DNA of 64,000 nt from Pagrus major (GCF_040436345.1 NC_133234.1:14653446-14717445), one strand, 5' to 3'. Positions 1 through 26,597 are shown, numbered from the stretch's first letter. Numbers and translations are program-made. The notes: a model not told the origin generated them from the letters alone.

Positions 1-48
1 CAGCTCATCAGTAACTCCTCTCAGTAGCTGCGACTTAGCTCAAACAAA

Positions 49-72
49 GATGGCGGCCGGAAGTGACAAGCT
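49..72 (+). promoter_or_regulatory. Possible housekeeping promoter motifs (YY1 + ETS) at window edge
   Basis: An AAGATGGCGGC stretch, which is the classic YY1 site and often overlaps a start codon, is followed directly by CCGGAAGTG, a classic ETS/GABP site. Together they resemble the 5' UTR and promoter of a housekeeping gene read rightward. The ATG in the motif opens only a short frame (MAAGSDKLTPTLYNTK...) that stops at once in low-complexity DNA, and I see no convincing donor site. It may be the edge of a gene lying left of the window. Confidence 0.3.
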
Positions 73-139
73 CACTCCTACGTTGTACAACACAAAAATA
101 AATGTCTATAGAAAATATCATGAAAACAACAATTAATAT

Positions 140-154
140 ACATATTTTCTTCTT

Positions 155-185
<31 letters not shown>

Positions 186-200
186 TTATTATTATTACTG
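140..200. repeat. (TTC)n/(TTA)n microsatellite
   Basis: A run of TTC triplets passes into TTA triplets. It explains the Phe/Leu-only peptide that could be read here, so no gene is called. Confidence 0.95.
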
Positions 201-469
201 TACAGCTTTTACCAACGTGCCATCAAAGAACTGAATTGCCAAAAACTGACTATGAGCAATATTTTATATTTTTTTAATATAAATATATTTTTTTAATTAT
301 ATATCCCATGTAATATATATCTGGTATTATTCTTACCAAGTGTGATACATATTCATTATATTTTTTATTATTCCACTTTTACCTACTTACTTGATTTTGT
401 GTATTTGAGTCATCTTTCAATTTGTTATGTACTGGTGCTTTTGTTCGTATAACCACTGAGGAGTTGCAC

Positions 470-520
470 TGAAATTTCATTGTACTCTGTGCAATGACAA
501 TAAAGGCATTCTGTACCCAT
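470..520 (+). repeat. Retroelement 3' tail
   Basis: The motif GTGCAATGACAATAAAGGC-ATTCTG is the stereotyped 3' end of a teleost non-LTR element. Similar tails recur near 2195-2225 and 25250-25315 in this window. Only the tail is visible, so the family is not decided. Confidence 0.6.
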
Positions 521-865
521 ATTTTCATGGTCCACATAGCCTTTTATTTTGCAGCAGACAGAACTTTTCCTCCTACTGTCCATCTTTACACCATGAAAGC
601 TATGAATTCCTTTAAAATGTAATTGAATTTTGTCTGAGTGCCTGTGCTTTATGCATTTAAATTCAAGTTCAGGTAAAGAAATCACTGCTCCACCATATCA
701 TCATTAACAACTATTTGAACAGAACGCCACTTGATTAAGGAGGAAACACGATGCTATCCAGATTACATTTAATCAGTTCTTACAAACAGAACATTCATTT
801 TCTTAAATGACTATCTGTAAAACCATCTCCGCCAATTAAACACCAGGGTTTGCTGGTAGTCTGGT

Positions 866-3504
866 CTACTCACTGCAGTTGAATTCATCAGAGCCATCTC
901 TGCAGTCCTGTAGTCCATTGCAGTGCTGAGAATTCTTGTAACAGGCCCCATTTGCACACGTCTTCTCACTGCATTGTGGATAGTCTGCAAAAACAAAACA
1001 AAAAAACACAAGCTTGTTCTATTGAATTAAGGAATATCATTTTTTTGGCCAATAATCCAAATAGAAGTGTCTCCTTAATTCTTATAGATTGTATTGTAAG
1101 TTCATTGTAGACGTGAAAGTCTTACCGCAGTTCTTCTCATCAGAGTTGTCCACGCAGTCCTTTACATGGTCACATTTGTATGTGCCAGGGATACACTGAC
1201 CCTCCTTGCAGGTGAACTGGTCTGAGCTGCAGGTCCTTTCACCTGAACCAAGAGCATGTGAGTGGGTTTTGCTTCAAAAGGCTATGTTGCAGGGGAATTA
1301 GACTTGCAACAAAAAAACTTTATTAAAAAAGAAAATCACAGTAAAACCCTGTCCTATAAATCCATTTTCTGCTAAACTACTTGAAGGGAAAAGTCTCATA
1401 AAGTTTCAGCCAATTGTTTTTTTTTATTTGTTTAATAACTCAACTCAAGTGCTCACATTAGAGAAATTGGGATTGTGGCTAAATGTTTATTTACACATAT
1501 TACTAGTTTAATTTTGAGTTAATTTTTTTATGAATGGCTTAAGTTTTATACTGAGAGGATGTGGCCACCTAGTGGTTTTACTGCTCATTATTTCACATGA
1601 GTGGGCACCTTTATGTCCTGTTATTCATAGATCACACAAGGTGTGTCAATTAGTAACATCTTCTAAGAGAAAACAGTCACAGTCTCAGTCAGCACATAAA
1701 TCTGCTTACCACACTCTCTTTGTTCATCTGAACCATCTTTGCAGTCTTCATCCCCATCACAGACAAATCCCGAAGAGATGCATTCACCACTTGTCACACA
1801 CTTGAATTCCTCCGAGGTGCATGATGGAGCCGCTGCCACAGAGAAGCAAACAACTGAAGAGTTTACACAAATATCATAGTGCTTTGTGCTTGGTTTTATG
1901 TTTCTGTACAACATATTATTACATAGACATTCATAGATGTCTGAGTGGTGAATTTTTAAATCACTGAAAACACCAGGTTTTCACAACGGATTTTACTCTG
2001 TACTGTTTGTGTTTCGGGTGATTGGTTGTAATACTCACGACAGTTCAGCTCATCTGAGTCATCCTGGCAGTCTTTTGTCCCATCACATCTCCAAAGTATG
2101 TCGATACATTGTCCACTAGTGCACTGAAACTGTGTACTGTCACAGTTTCCTGGAGAACACACACAGAGACAAATTTCATTGACATGTCAATGTCCAATGA
2201 CAATAAAGGCAATCTTGAATCTTGAGACAGAGAGATTTAAAAAAACGGTCATCATTCATCTTTTCATGGGCATGACGTGAGCTTACCCCAAATGTTTTCA
2301 GTTATAGAAGTCATTTTCACATTTAAGATCACTTAAAGGGTAACTCCACCAATTTTACATATTAACATTTGTTTACAGGTCTTGGGGAGTACTACTGCAT
2401 ATGTGAAATGAGATATTGCCCTTTTTATTTTACACATTCTTCCTCCTTTTTAAAACCTGGTGCCTACATTACCCACGATGCAACTTAGTCACAGAGTGAC
2501 ATCAATCAACAAAATTTATCAGATTACATGCAGCTACCTCTGGAACCTCAAAAGGCTTTATATTACTTTTTCACATATGCAGTAGTACTCCCCAAGACCT
2601 GTAAACACACTTTAATGTGTAAAATTGTTGCTGTTACCCTTTAAAATACAGTCACAATCAGCAATAGTTGCACTTTTAATTGTCAGATGTCCATGTTGAT
2701 GAGATGAAAAGGAAGTGTTTTTACTGTTTCCTTGACAAATGAGTTACCATGTTTATGACAGCTGAAGCGCCACTGTGTGCCCCATTTGAACCTTAAAACA
2801 TGTGATTCAGCCATTAAAGGATAGTTAATTCTTCACCGTCTATGAAAAGTCCATCTTATGACCTTGGACTATACAGCCCATCATTTGAAATAGACTGTTG
2901 ATGCCTGAATCAGCACACAGATGTGGACTTTGTATTGCATGTACATTCAAAACGTTTCAGTATTTTGTGAAACTTAATTTTGAATGAAACAAAATAAGTT
3001 CAGCCTTTTCATTCTGTATTTTTAATTAATGACCACAGAAAACCTTGTATATGCACTTATTTAGAATTTCCTTTCAAAATATTAATCACTTTAGAGGTTA
3101 AATTTAACTTTTTGATTTTTTACGTTTTCAAAACAGCTAAAATTGTCAGTTAGAACTGTTTTTGTGTCATGTAAAATATTCAAAGGGGGTGTCAAACTAC
3201 TCAATTCACATTTAAGCATGAATCTCTGAGCATTTTTGTGCAGCTCAAAAATAACATTAATTAATTGGGAAAGATGGCATCCATTAAAATTCAACATTTT
3301 GGTGAAAAAAGACCTGTGACGATGCAAAAATCCCCAAATCCCACTCCTTAATACTACGTATTCTTCTCTCATTACTTTGCTTTAACACATTGGTGACTTA
3401 AAAAAATATTGTTGTGAAATAAAGAGCATATACATACCTTGTGCAAGTTGAATTCCTTGAGACAGCAGCAGAAGAGAAAGAAGATGAAGACCGTTAAGGC
3501 CCAT
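866..3504 (-). CDS. Secreted protein with four LDL-receptor class A domains
   Basis: Five coding exons on the minus strand: 3504-3438, 2149-2039, 1832-1710, 1242-1126 and 984-866. All have GT-AG borders and phase-1 junctions, and sum to 537 nt (178 aa plus stop). Exon 1 encodes a signal peptide starting [18 protein letters not shown]. Each of the other exons encodes one LDLa module with six cysteines and the calcium-binding acidic signature ([45 protein letters not shown]). LDLa modules bind protein ligands in a calcium-dependent way. The stop TAG (868-866) lies two codons after the last cysteine but overlaps a perfect donor sequence (GTGAGT at 873). The protein may therefore end here as a soluble protein, or the exon may splice on to a membrane or other C-terminal part left of the window. 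I saw no further phase-1 exon in 1-865. No transmembrane segment is visible. I do not recognise the orthologue; CD320-like or another small LDLR-family protein is possible. Confidence 0.75.
2190..2226 (+). repeat. Retroelement 3' tail fragment
   Basis: The sequence GTCCAATGACAATAAAGGC followed by ATCTTGAATCTTGA matches the tail at 470-520. It lies in intron 1 of the LDLa gene, next to the exon 2 acceptor. Confidence 0.5.
2333..2644. mobile_element. MITE with TTAA ends and long terminal inverted repeats
   Basis: The element starts TTAAAGGGTAACTCCACCAA and ends with the complement (...TGTTACCCTTTAA). The inverted repeats run on for about 75 bp and share GTTTACAGGTCTTGGGGAGT and TACTACTGCATATGTGAAA. 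It lies in intron 1 of the LDLa gene. The TTAA termini suggest a piggyBac-type non-autonomous element. No ORF is inside. Confidence 0.85.
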
Positions 3505-6500
3505 AATTTACCTCTGGTGTTACTCAGACAAAGTGTGTACACTCATGCTAAATCTGACTCTGTTAACACGAATGAGCTGGAGAAGATGCTGCTGAGACTG
3601 AGATGTAGCCTATAACCCCTGAGCGACCAGAAGACCAATAACGTGACACGGCATAAAACAGCTTTTTATGGCTCGCTCTTTTACATAAACCTCATCTAAG
3701 ATTAACTTTTACCTGTTGGTATATTGTCTACATCAGCAAGAAAAAGTAACAACTCATTTTTGTGTAACACTGCAGCAGGAAGTTAACACCTTCTGTGATT
3801 GAAACCGGGGTAAATAAAAACTTTATAGTTCCCTGAAAATAGCTGCATTTTGTACGTTGTATTTCTATACCGGTTAATAATATAAAAACACAGCACAGCA
3901 CAATTGACATGCCTCATTAACCAAATAACCCAAAGAAAAAAAACACTGTAGCCGAGGATTTATTTTCAGTTCTTCATATGCTATAAACGAGTATGCAATT
4001 TCAATCCAAATGTTTCATAGTTGTAAGCGTGGTATACACACAGGTATGGAGTAGCATACAGCATAAATATGGTATGATGGTCATATGTGATACATCTTTA
4101 ATGAATTGCAAATAGAATATCCCGAAACGTTATTTTGTAATTTCACCCAGGGGAGGCGGAGTGTACAATAGCAGTGGTTAAGTATTGGTTTTCTGTTGTT
4201 GTGTTGTAGGGGAGACCAGGGTTGGTTGGTTGGCACACAGCTGTTTTCTGGTCCTTTTGAAGGTTGGGCCAAATGTGAGCAAAGTCGATTGGTACACTGA
4301 CTTTGGGGTTGGCTGGCTCATGTGTCTGTGTATGTAACTGTTAAAGGTGCAATATGTAAGAAATGACCACCTGTCGAATTCATACTGTGCAGTGTGTGTG
4401 GAAACCTTTAAGGACACATGGAACAAAGCAAACTCAAGCGGGCTTTCAGAGAAACCTCAGACAATAGCCCTTTTCACACTCGAAACAACAGTACCCGCTA
4501 ACTGTAGCTACCGTTAGCTACTTAGCTCAGTTAGCCCTGCATCTGGTGGTCTGGACTTGGAGCTCGGAGCACCGGGGGAGTGTTGGTGTGTCACGTTCTT
4601 TACACCAGCGATGTTCTGGGAACTTTCTGGGAACATAAAATTTCTAGCTGGGCAAGTATCTTTATAATTACTTAATTTATGCAGATATTTAAGGTTTAAA
4701 TATGTTGATTAATTCTACACTTCCTTACTTGAGGATAACAATAAAAAAATAATCATCAACTTTATGGAGTTGCGTCTGGTGTGTTAATAAAGTCATTGCC
4801 ACATTATGGAGAAATTATTTTATTACAGTACCACAAAGTTATAAAAGCTTTTGGCAGCTTCTCCTGGCTTTTTTATTGCATTATACAGGGTGTGACCTTG
4901 TCTTAGTCAGTGTGCTAAGTTGGTTTATAGCACTCAGGTATATTGCTTTGTGTTGGAAACTTAAGTTTTATACTGAGAGGAGATTGTGCGATTGTGATCA
5001 TCTAATAGTACTGTACTTAATGCATCGCTCATTATCATCCAGTACTATAAATTATTCTGAAATGAATCATTCTGCATAATATATATATTTTTTATGCTAA
5101 TACTTTGGTACTTTTTCTGAAAAAGAGTGTGAATGCAGGACTTTTACTTGTGATAGATTATTTTTACATTGTGAGTTGTTTTTACTCAAGTAAAAGATCT
5201 GATTCTATCTGGCAAATGCTGCAAAGGCGTGTTGAAAAGTCTCTTCTATCACATTTATTCTTCTCAGTAGAGTGAAAGAAAAGCCGCAGTGAAGAAACAG
5301 TTATAGCATAATGATATTTAGACCATCTGTTCTGTCAGGGGTATATCAGCAATTCAACAAATCAGATATTCACTTCCCACCACACAGAATATCTGCTGCT
5401 TACAACCATGTGTTCCCAGTCACTGAAGCTTATTGTGTAATTTATGTGTTTTTCTGACTGATACACCTGCTGTGCATTTTGTCACCGTTTCTTTGTTGTT
5501 GCATGTTACTGATAATGTGTTACAATGCTTTTAAAACAGACACATACTCACAGTTTGCTTTCACCTTAAATCTCATTTTATTTAGCAAGTTTTCTTTGTC
5601 TTAACACTGTGGATCTAGACAGATTCATTTATAGTAAAGAGAGAGGCACTTCACCAAGTTTTGCACACAAGAAGGGCACACTAGAGGGCACTTTTTCAAA
5701 CATTACAGTGCTTGAGAGAACAGTGACACAAAAGTTGACTCACCAAAGCAAAATAGTGGACTTTGAGGACAATTCAGTGAAAACCACTCCATTTTGCAAT
5801 AAAAATCTATTTTGACAATTTCTTAAAAGAGACATGGTGAATACCTATTTCTCTAAAGTTTTGTTTACTTCCGTTCATTCTGTGGACACACAAACCACAA
5901 TGAATGGTTTTGTCTACTTTGGTGCTCTCCAGTGGTAGAACTAAAAAAGACACTGGGTGGGCAGACTAGTGCACATTACAACCACCTCTATACAGATGGT
6001 GTAAGGTAATATATTCAACTTACCAGGTACATTTTTGTTTTAAAGGATCAAATAAATAAATAAATAAATAATATAATGATAATATACTCATAAAGATAAG
6101 TTGCTAAATAATGGAGATAGCTAATTATTTAAACCTGTAATTAATGCATTTACATTAATGCATGTCTGTTTGTACATAAAATAAATCCAAAGTTGAACTG
6201 TTTCGTATTTCATTTCATTAGGTCACACATAACAGAACCAGCAAACTGACCTACCTCCTCAGTTATTTCCTTCCTGAAAGAATCCAAGAAAAGTCCCAAG
6301 CAGTGGATGGTTGAAATCAATTCAATATCATATGATAGTGATAAAGGTAAGCTAACATAATACAACATGCAGTAGAATATTTCTAATTATTATTATCAAA
6401 TATTATAATGTCTTTTAATCATGTTTAAAAATTGTGTCCAGACATGTTTTTACAGGACCTTGTTAAAACCATTAAACTTACATCTACTTCTTCTCCTTCG

Positions 6501-7627
6501 TTGAAATCCAGAATCTGTAAATATAAGTTTAGCTGCTGGACACAAGATGTCTTCTACTTTACTTTAAAGTCTCTTCTCAGCGTATGTGCACCAGAAGTTT
6601 CAAGTTTCCACATCACACTTTTGCAAGTTGACCATTGAACCAGTATTGGCCTTCAAGCTATTTGTGATGTCACAAATCATTCTTGTAAACCCACCCTTTC
6701 AAAAAAAGAAAACCTTTCCACTCTCAGCAGATAAATGTGAAAACATCCTTCGAGTGTCAAACTCTGCACATAGATCATTTTGTACAGAAAACCTATTTTT
6801 ATGCTAACTTTTAACATATTGGTATCAAGACACGTATGAACTGAACATCAAACACACACAGTAGCAAACATTTTACACAAATCAACATGAAATATATGGA
6901 TGGACGAACATGACCTAATTTGAAGGAATAACTCAGTTAAACATAAAATTGTCATCAAAAACATAAAACATTTTATATACAATGTTATTGCTTGTGAATT
7001 CATAGGCAAAAGAGACATTAAATGGGCGAGAGAAGATCCTCATCTCTATGTGTCGCCTAGAGTGAAATTTTCTGGTTCAGTCACATTCAACAATTAGAGC
7101 TCATTTAAATGAACTGACAGTAAAAGGAAACCTTGGAAAATACCTACAATGTATCTCAAGTCCAATACATTCACAAAGATTAGTCAAGGAAAGTGCTGGT
7201 CAATGTGGTAAAAAGACGCGAGTGCTCTACAATACAGTCATATCTATTAGTGCTTCATTTATATAACTCTGACCATAATGGGGTATTAAAAGTCCCATAT
7301 GCTCATTATCAGGTTCATACTTTAGGTTCATACTTTTATTTTTTTACTATTATTTTGGGTGATTACTACAAAGTGTTTAAATGCTTTTATTATTTTGCTC
7401 ACACTATCCATAGCTGCAGCACCTCTATTCACCCTCTGTCTGAATACCCTAGTTTCAGTGCATGTCTCTTTAAGGCCTCCTGCTCTGATTAGTCAGCTCT
7501 CACAGGCCTGAGCAGGCTCCACACACCGTTTTTCAGCATCATCATTTAGGAATAAAAAAATTCTGAGCTGTTTCCAATAAAACCTCTTGATCTGGGTAAA
7601 TGTCACTGTCACTTCTGTGGTTCTTCA
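3505..7627. other. Intergenic: LDLa gene promoter side to 3' side of mucin gene 1
   Basis: No coding exon is supported here. It contains an (AAAT)n run near 6050-6075 and a MITE-like start (TTAAAGGTGCAATATGTAAG) near 4340. The stretch from about 6240 to 7600 resembles 24030-24780 downstream of the second mucin gene (for example CTGAAAGAATCCAAGAAAA here and ATGAAAGAATCCATGAAAA there). It is therefore the downstream flank of the duplicated unit and probably includes the mucin gene 1 3' UTR. Confidence 0.6.
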
Positions 7628-20822
<13,195 letters not shown>

Positions 20823-20894
20823 TGGAAAAGAACTTAAGGACAAAACTCCAGCCCAACAAAGAAAGTCAGGGCTATTAGTGGACGAGGCTTTAGT

Positions 20895-20990
20895 GCCCTG
20901 AAACTTTGGAAGATTAGGGCTCAGGTGTCCTCTGCTGATACTTTCAATCATTAGCCACTCCTCAGAGGGCAGCACTGCGTGCTAAAAGAC
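20895..20990 (-). promoter_or_regulatory. Conserved proximal promoter block, mucin gene 1
   Basis: This block, 75-170 bp upstream of the ATG, is clearly shared with the block upstream of copy 2 (32515-32590). It includes GAGGAGTGGCTAATGATTGA at 20943-20955 and neighbours. GCTAATGATTGAA resembles the HNF1 site GTTAATNATTAAC; HNF1 drives many gut-epithelial genes. No clear TATA box is seen. Confidence 0.4.
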
Positions 20991-23900
20991 ATCCTCCTAC
21001 CGAGAAAAGACAACTGGGAGGCCCACCTTCAATGTGACCATGGCAATTATTTGTTTTATGATCCATAGATCTGTCAGTTTGTCTTATGTAATGTCTAGTG
21101 TATCACAGATCTAGAAGCTACAGTATATGAAAGGCTTGTCCAGGCTATGTCAGGGGTGGCTAAAGCATAAGGTAGTCAACAAATCAATAGTGTTACATTA
21201 AATACAATAATTAAAATGTATTTAAGGTAATGCCAGACTATTGGTGAAAAAAATAACTAAAGTAAACACCACAAACACTGAAAACTTCTAATAAGGTACA
21301 TGATTATGATTTCATGCTTTGAAAACTCTGAATCAACAACCTGCTATTGAAATAAATGTCATTTTACGAATTTATGGCAGTTTAGCCACTCATCATGACC
21401 AAACCACGAAGCAACTTCTCCAAACTTGATTTCTTCATTGGCCCAATTAAAACATGGCAGAGGAAGCTGTGTCTATGAAATCAAATGCACTAACTAACAA
21501 AAGTATAAAAATATTGCATCAGATAGTAACTCAACTAGTTTACAATGTAGTTATCAGAAAGACGTAGCCAATAAAATGGTGAGGGCCAAAGGATATTATG
21601 ACCTTTGAAGCTGTCATAAAATGTGAGATAAAAGGATCCTGTTGCAAACAGTTAAACAGCCAAAGAAATAAGTTGTATACCCTTGCGTTTTAAACCCTCA
21701 TGTTAATAATATATAAGCCATAAGTTTTGAAATTCTTTTAGTCTTTTTAATTTAGTTTTTTGAGAACTGATCTCATCCAGTCACTGCCCATAAAACTATA
21801 TTATCTTCAAGGTTATCCAAGTTGCATATCTGAGTTAACACACCCAAACTTTTATGCCACTTCAGTGTCATCATGGGCGTCAGTGGAAAAAATGACTGTA
21901 ATGACTGACAAATACACAAAAACAGCACTGGTTTCCATGGATATTGCTTACCTACAGGCAAAATAACAAATGAGTTAAATAGATTAACAGAAAAAACATG
22001 TTTAATAAATTTGGGGCCTCCACAATAAATCAATACCAATTATAATATTAATATTTTTTCTCTGTTTTCAGCTTCCGTCTAAATAATGCTGACATTTCTG
22101 ACCAGAGAAATCTCTTTAAAACACTGGATTTGAACCTGCTCTCACTCTCGAATGGACAAATCCTTTAAAACATTATCTAACACTGTACTGTCATGGTTTT
22201 GGCTATCAAAACCTGTTTTCCTGTTTTATTTTGTAGGGTTCACCCTCATGTGTCTTGTTGTAATTAACACCTCCTGTATTTGAGTCTTTGCCCCCACCTT
22301 TTTGATTGCCGCATCAGTTTCACCTGCCCCGTATTAGTCTTACCTCCCTTGTGATTTTAAGTCTGTCTTTGCCCTCTCTCTTTGTAAGTTTTTAACCTGG
22401 GGCGTGTTACCCTATTTGCAGTAGGTTTTTCATCAATTCACCATTTTAATTCTAATTAATTCTGACACATGGGTTGAGGTCCTTATTTTAATTTTACTTA
22501 TTTATTAATAAAACCATACACTTGCTGAACACATCAAGGTCAAAATATTTGACATTATATTACATGTATTAGAGAGGCAGTCAGCTGTGGCAGACACGTT
22601 CAGTGGGCGGAACTAAGGATGCTTGGACACCTGCCCCTTTGCCCCTGATGTGCAAAGTGCCCTTTTGTCAAGGTGTATTATTTATTTATCTATAAAGTTT
22701 TTCTATCTATTCCCTTTAAATTAGTCTTTTAATAGTAGAAAGCTCATTTGAGAAAAATAGGCCATAAATGTCCAAGAAACTAAAAGCATACATTATCAAA
22801 CAGCTTTTGCTAAATCTAGAATTCTAATATAAATCTGCTTAAGATAGACCATTGTGTCATCAGTAGTTCACTTGAAACTTACACAGTTTTAACTGTGTGT
22901 ATCTTTTATTGTTTTTATGTTTATCATAGTTTCTTGCAATTATCATGAAATTTCCCTCAGCAGTGCAGAGATGCCTCGTAAAGAGAGGGGTTTGAAACAA
23001 AAAGAAACGAAGCTGGAGCCGACAAATGTTTTACGTTTTTGTTTGAAAAAAGACAAAAATCTGATATCAAACTAGTTGTAAATTAATTTTCTTTCGATGG
23101 ACTGATCAATTAATCGTTTCATCTCCAGGTTAATGTGCCCAATTTACCTTTGAGAAGGCCTCTGCACGGCCCTGAGCTTTAGGTACTAAAATTATGGTCA
23201 TTATAATTTTTTGCATACTGTTAAATATTTATGAAGCCATTGCTATTCTAATGGAGTAATTTAGACTGATTTGTTAAACACATGCTGATCTGTACCTTAA
23301 CATTTATCATACAATTTATTTTATTTATTATTTATTTAGGTTCATTTCTATAAATGAACATTTGATGGCAGTTTAAAAAGTCAAATAATATGGCAGCATG
23401 CCAGAGAGTCAGTGGTAAAATCATCGCTTTTCTGTCAGGTCAGTGTTACAGGAACTCTGGTTAAGCAACAACTCAGACCTGATACTTAGTTAGTTTCCCA
23501 GCATCCGTTACCAGAATAACTGAGCTTCAACTATGCTGAGTTTGCTTTATTGAACTGAATCACCTGGAAAATGGGTCAGACAAACCATAATAAGCCTGGC
23601 TTATTTGGTAAGCAATCCTGTCTGTGTTCCCCGGGCTTCATCCTGGTTTGTACAACATTTAGTTTTGTGTTTCTCTTTAGTTTTTAGGATCTGCCCTTTT
23701 GATGCCTGCCTTTAATTTCTTGGCCTTCAACATTACGTTAACAAAGCTTGCCTTTGTTTTTTCATCCGTCTGTGTAGTGGGAACAAATAAGCATAGAGCT
23801 CTTTCGCTAAAGATATTTTAACATGTCACACTAGGAAAGCCGCAAAACGAGCAATGGCTGCCTCCTTGTACTGTGCACACTGTGTTGAAAAGAACAGAAC

Positions 23901-24816
23901 AGTTGAAAAGAGCCACTGTTCGTAATATCAGCAACACCTGTGCTTTCTCTGTTGTGACAAAGTCAAACCTTATAAAACATAACACAACAACAAACACAAA
24001 CAGACCCAGCAAACTTAACAACTAGCTATTATTTTTCCTCCATGAAAGAATCCATGAAAAATCATGAACAGTGTCTTAAAACAAATTCAACATTATATTA
24101 TATTATGAGTGACAAAGGAAAACTAGTACAAGACAATGTGGAAAATGTGTAAATATTGTTATTTTATTTTATTCAAGTTAAATAACAGCTTGGTATCAAT
24201 GAGACATGAAAGAGGTTAAAAATACACAAAATACACTCTAACTTATACAACACAGGACATCAAACAATTTCAATGTAGTAAACATTTGACATAAATTACA
24301 GTTAAATTTATGGATGGACTAACATGCCCTAATTTGAACCAATAACTCATTAAGTTTTATTAGAACAAAAGAAAAAACTCGTCTCATTCACAAAAACTGA
24401 GTTAAACATAAATTTGTAACTCATCATAAACTTAAGACATTTAACATACCAAATGTTCACGTGAAAATTCATAGACGAGCAACACATTAACCAGGCAAAA
24501 GAATAAGTAAGTAGTATCTTAAGTCACTGTCATTAAGAGGAGACATTTGAAAAGACTTAGTGTATCTCAAATCCCAAACATTCGTAAAGATTAGTCAAGG
24601 AAAGACAGAAATGATTTGTGAAAGCTTATAATTGGTCTGAAAAGAGTTGCTGTACAGTGAAATTCTTTAGTGCTTCTGTTTAAACAACTCTCAAGGTATT
24701 ACAAATGTACAGTCATTTTGGGGACAGAAGATAATTCTTAAGTGTTTCCACAGAAACCTCAACAAGGTTTTGATCTGGGTAAATGTCACTGTAGGATAAA
24801 CCGTTGTGATTCCACA
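20991..24816. other. Intergenic between the two mucin genes
   Basis: No gene is supported. From 21170 to about 22040 the DNA is paralogous to the upstream flank of copy 2 (for example ACAAATCAATAGTGTTACAT at 21180 and again near 33157). 22190-22400 and 23600-23790 look like old dispersed repeats (CCTGTTTTCCTGTTTTATTT type). From about 24030 the sequence matches the downstream flank of copy 1. The junction of the tandem duplication therefore falls between about 22040 and 24030. Confidence 0.55.
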
Positions 24817-25060
24817 TTAATTGAACCGACGTCCATCGTCTTGCATGTAGTAAGGGTTGGTGTGGCCTTGGCTTGAAGCATACGGGTTGGCCTGGCCTTG
24901 GCTTGAAGCATACGGGTTGACCTGGCCTTGGCTTGAAGCATACGGGTTGGTCTGGGGTCGAGCCTGAGCATAGACGCTGCTCTGGGGTCGAGCCTGAGCA
25001 TAGAGGCTGCTCTGGGGTCGAGACTGACCATATGGGGCCATGTCATCATCGTCATCGTAC
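24817..25060 (-). repeat. Tyrosine-rich tandem repeat in cytoplasmic tail of mucin copy 2
   Basis: Three 10-aa units of the form (Q/H)xNPYASSQG are preceded by two units RPQSS(L/V)YAQA. Copy 1 has only one related unit (VNTYASSQGW). The repeats add several tyrosines to the tail. The final unit gives NPYY, matching the NPxY endocytosis/PTB motif. Confidence 0.8.
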
Positions 25061-26561
25061 AGTCGCTGCAATGAAAAGAGACTTTCTTTATTAGAGAACT
25101 GAAAAACGAAGCTACAACATCCCCATTTTTCTCCCTGCTGAATATTTTAATTTCTTTTCTGCTTTTCTGTTTCTACTTAAATTCCTTTAATGTACCTTCA
25201 CTACCCTCCGACATTATACATCAAACACACACAGAGATGCACCATACTCGGATGCTGTTAAAATTTCGTTGTACATTTGTGCGATGACAATAAAAAGGAT
25301 TCTGATTCTGATTCGGAGATGTACTCACCGGGTTCCTCCCCCCAGGGACCAGGTTTTGCCGACTGTTGCTCGGAGTCATCTCCAGGTTGGTTCTGTCCCA
25401 GCTGCTAGTGGTTGTGGCCCTTGGGATCCGAGGCACACCTGCATTGGCAAAGGCGTTAGCTGACCTATTAGCTGGGGCAGCCTGGCTGTTGGCAAAGTTG
25501 TCATTAACCAGTGGTGCCTTAGCAGGAATGGGGCTGACGTAAGGCTCCCGAATGTCTGCGTTTTTGTTCTTCTTGGGGCTCTTCTTTGAGGATCTGGAAA
25601 GATAAAACAGAAGTACATAAGGCTGTCCACTGTTACGTTTTTTGTATTACAGTTTATTTATTACATTTGTTTATTGATTTCTTTGATTAACGAGTAGCAT
25701 GAATGAGAGAGAAACATGGAAAACAGACGGCTTAGACCATGATGAATGATTGGAAGAGGATGAGTGCATGGATGAGATACTCACTTGAGGAACACTATAG
25801 GCAGAATAATGAGTGTGATAAGCAGCAGTGTACCAAGGACAGAGGCGACGATTACCAGCGTCCGCAGCCATGCTAACAAAAAACAAAGATGTAAAGGATG
25901 TTAATAACAAGGCCACGCTACTGAAATTACTTTATTAATTAATTACTTGACAGTATCTTGAACCATATTCTTACATTTTCTGTCTGATGTGTTGAAGAAT
26001 TCAATTCAAGTAAGACTATGTTTTCCCCTCAAACATATACTACATTTACAAGGAGTTGAATAATATGAACAATACATAACTGATTTTTGTGTGTGTTGTC
26101 AAGAATTTTACATCATTACTTTCAAATAGTGACTTGTTATGTGTATTTTTAATAAGGATCATGTATTATTGTTATTTTTTTTGTTGTTGTTTTTGCTGTC
26201 ACTGTTAAACACATGCTGTATACTCACATTCACTGCAGTTCAAACCACTAAGACCAAATGAACAGCTGAAAGACAAGAATAGTTCTTTTTACATCTGTAT
26301 ATATACCAAAGCTCTCCACAAACTGGTCATATTTACAGGGGCTCTCAGCCTTTCCCTCCTTACTATGATTGGCATGAAATGTTGTTGAAATATAATTAGA
26401 TTATATGATGGATACTTATTGTTACACTTTCAGAACATGCTGTGATGTTAAAGCACTTACTCGACACATTTGCCATCTTCCACTCCTTGGCCACTTGGAC
26501 AAGCTGCAAAAGTAGCAAAGGTTAAGGTAGTTTGTAGTTTAGATAAAGAAAGATTATTCGA

Positions 26562-26597
<36 letters not shown>

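Noticed and set aside
425..685. 86-codon minus-strand frame considered as a last exon of the LDLa gene
   Set aside because: It contains the retroelement tail read in reverse, has no phase-1 acceptor I could support and shows no domain.
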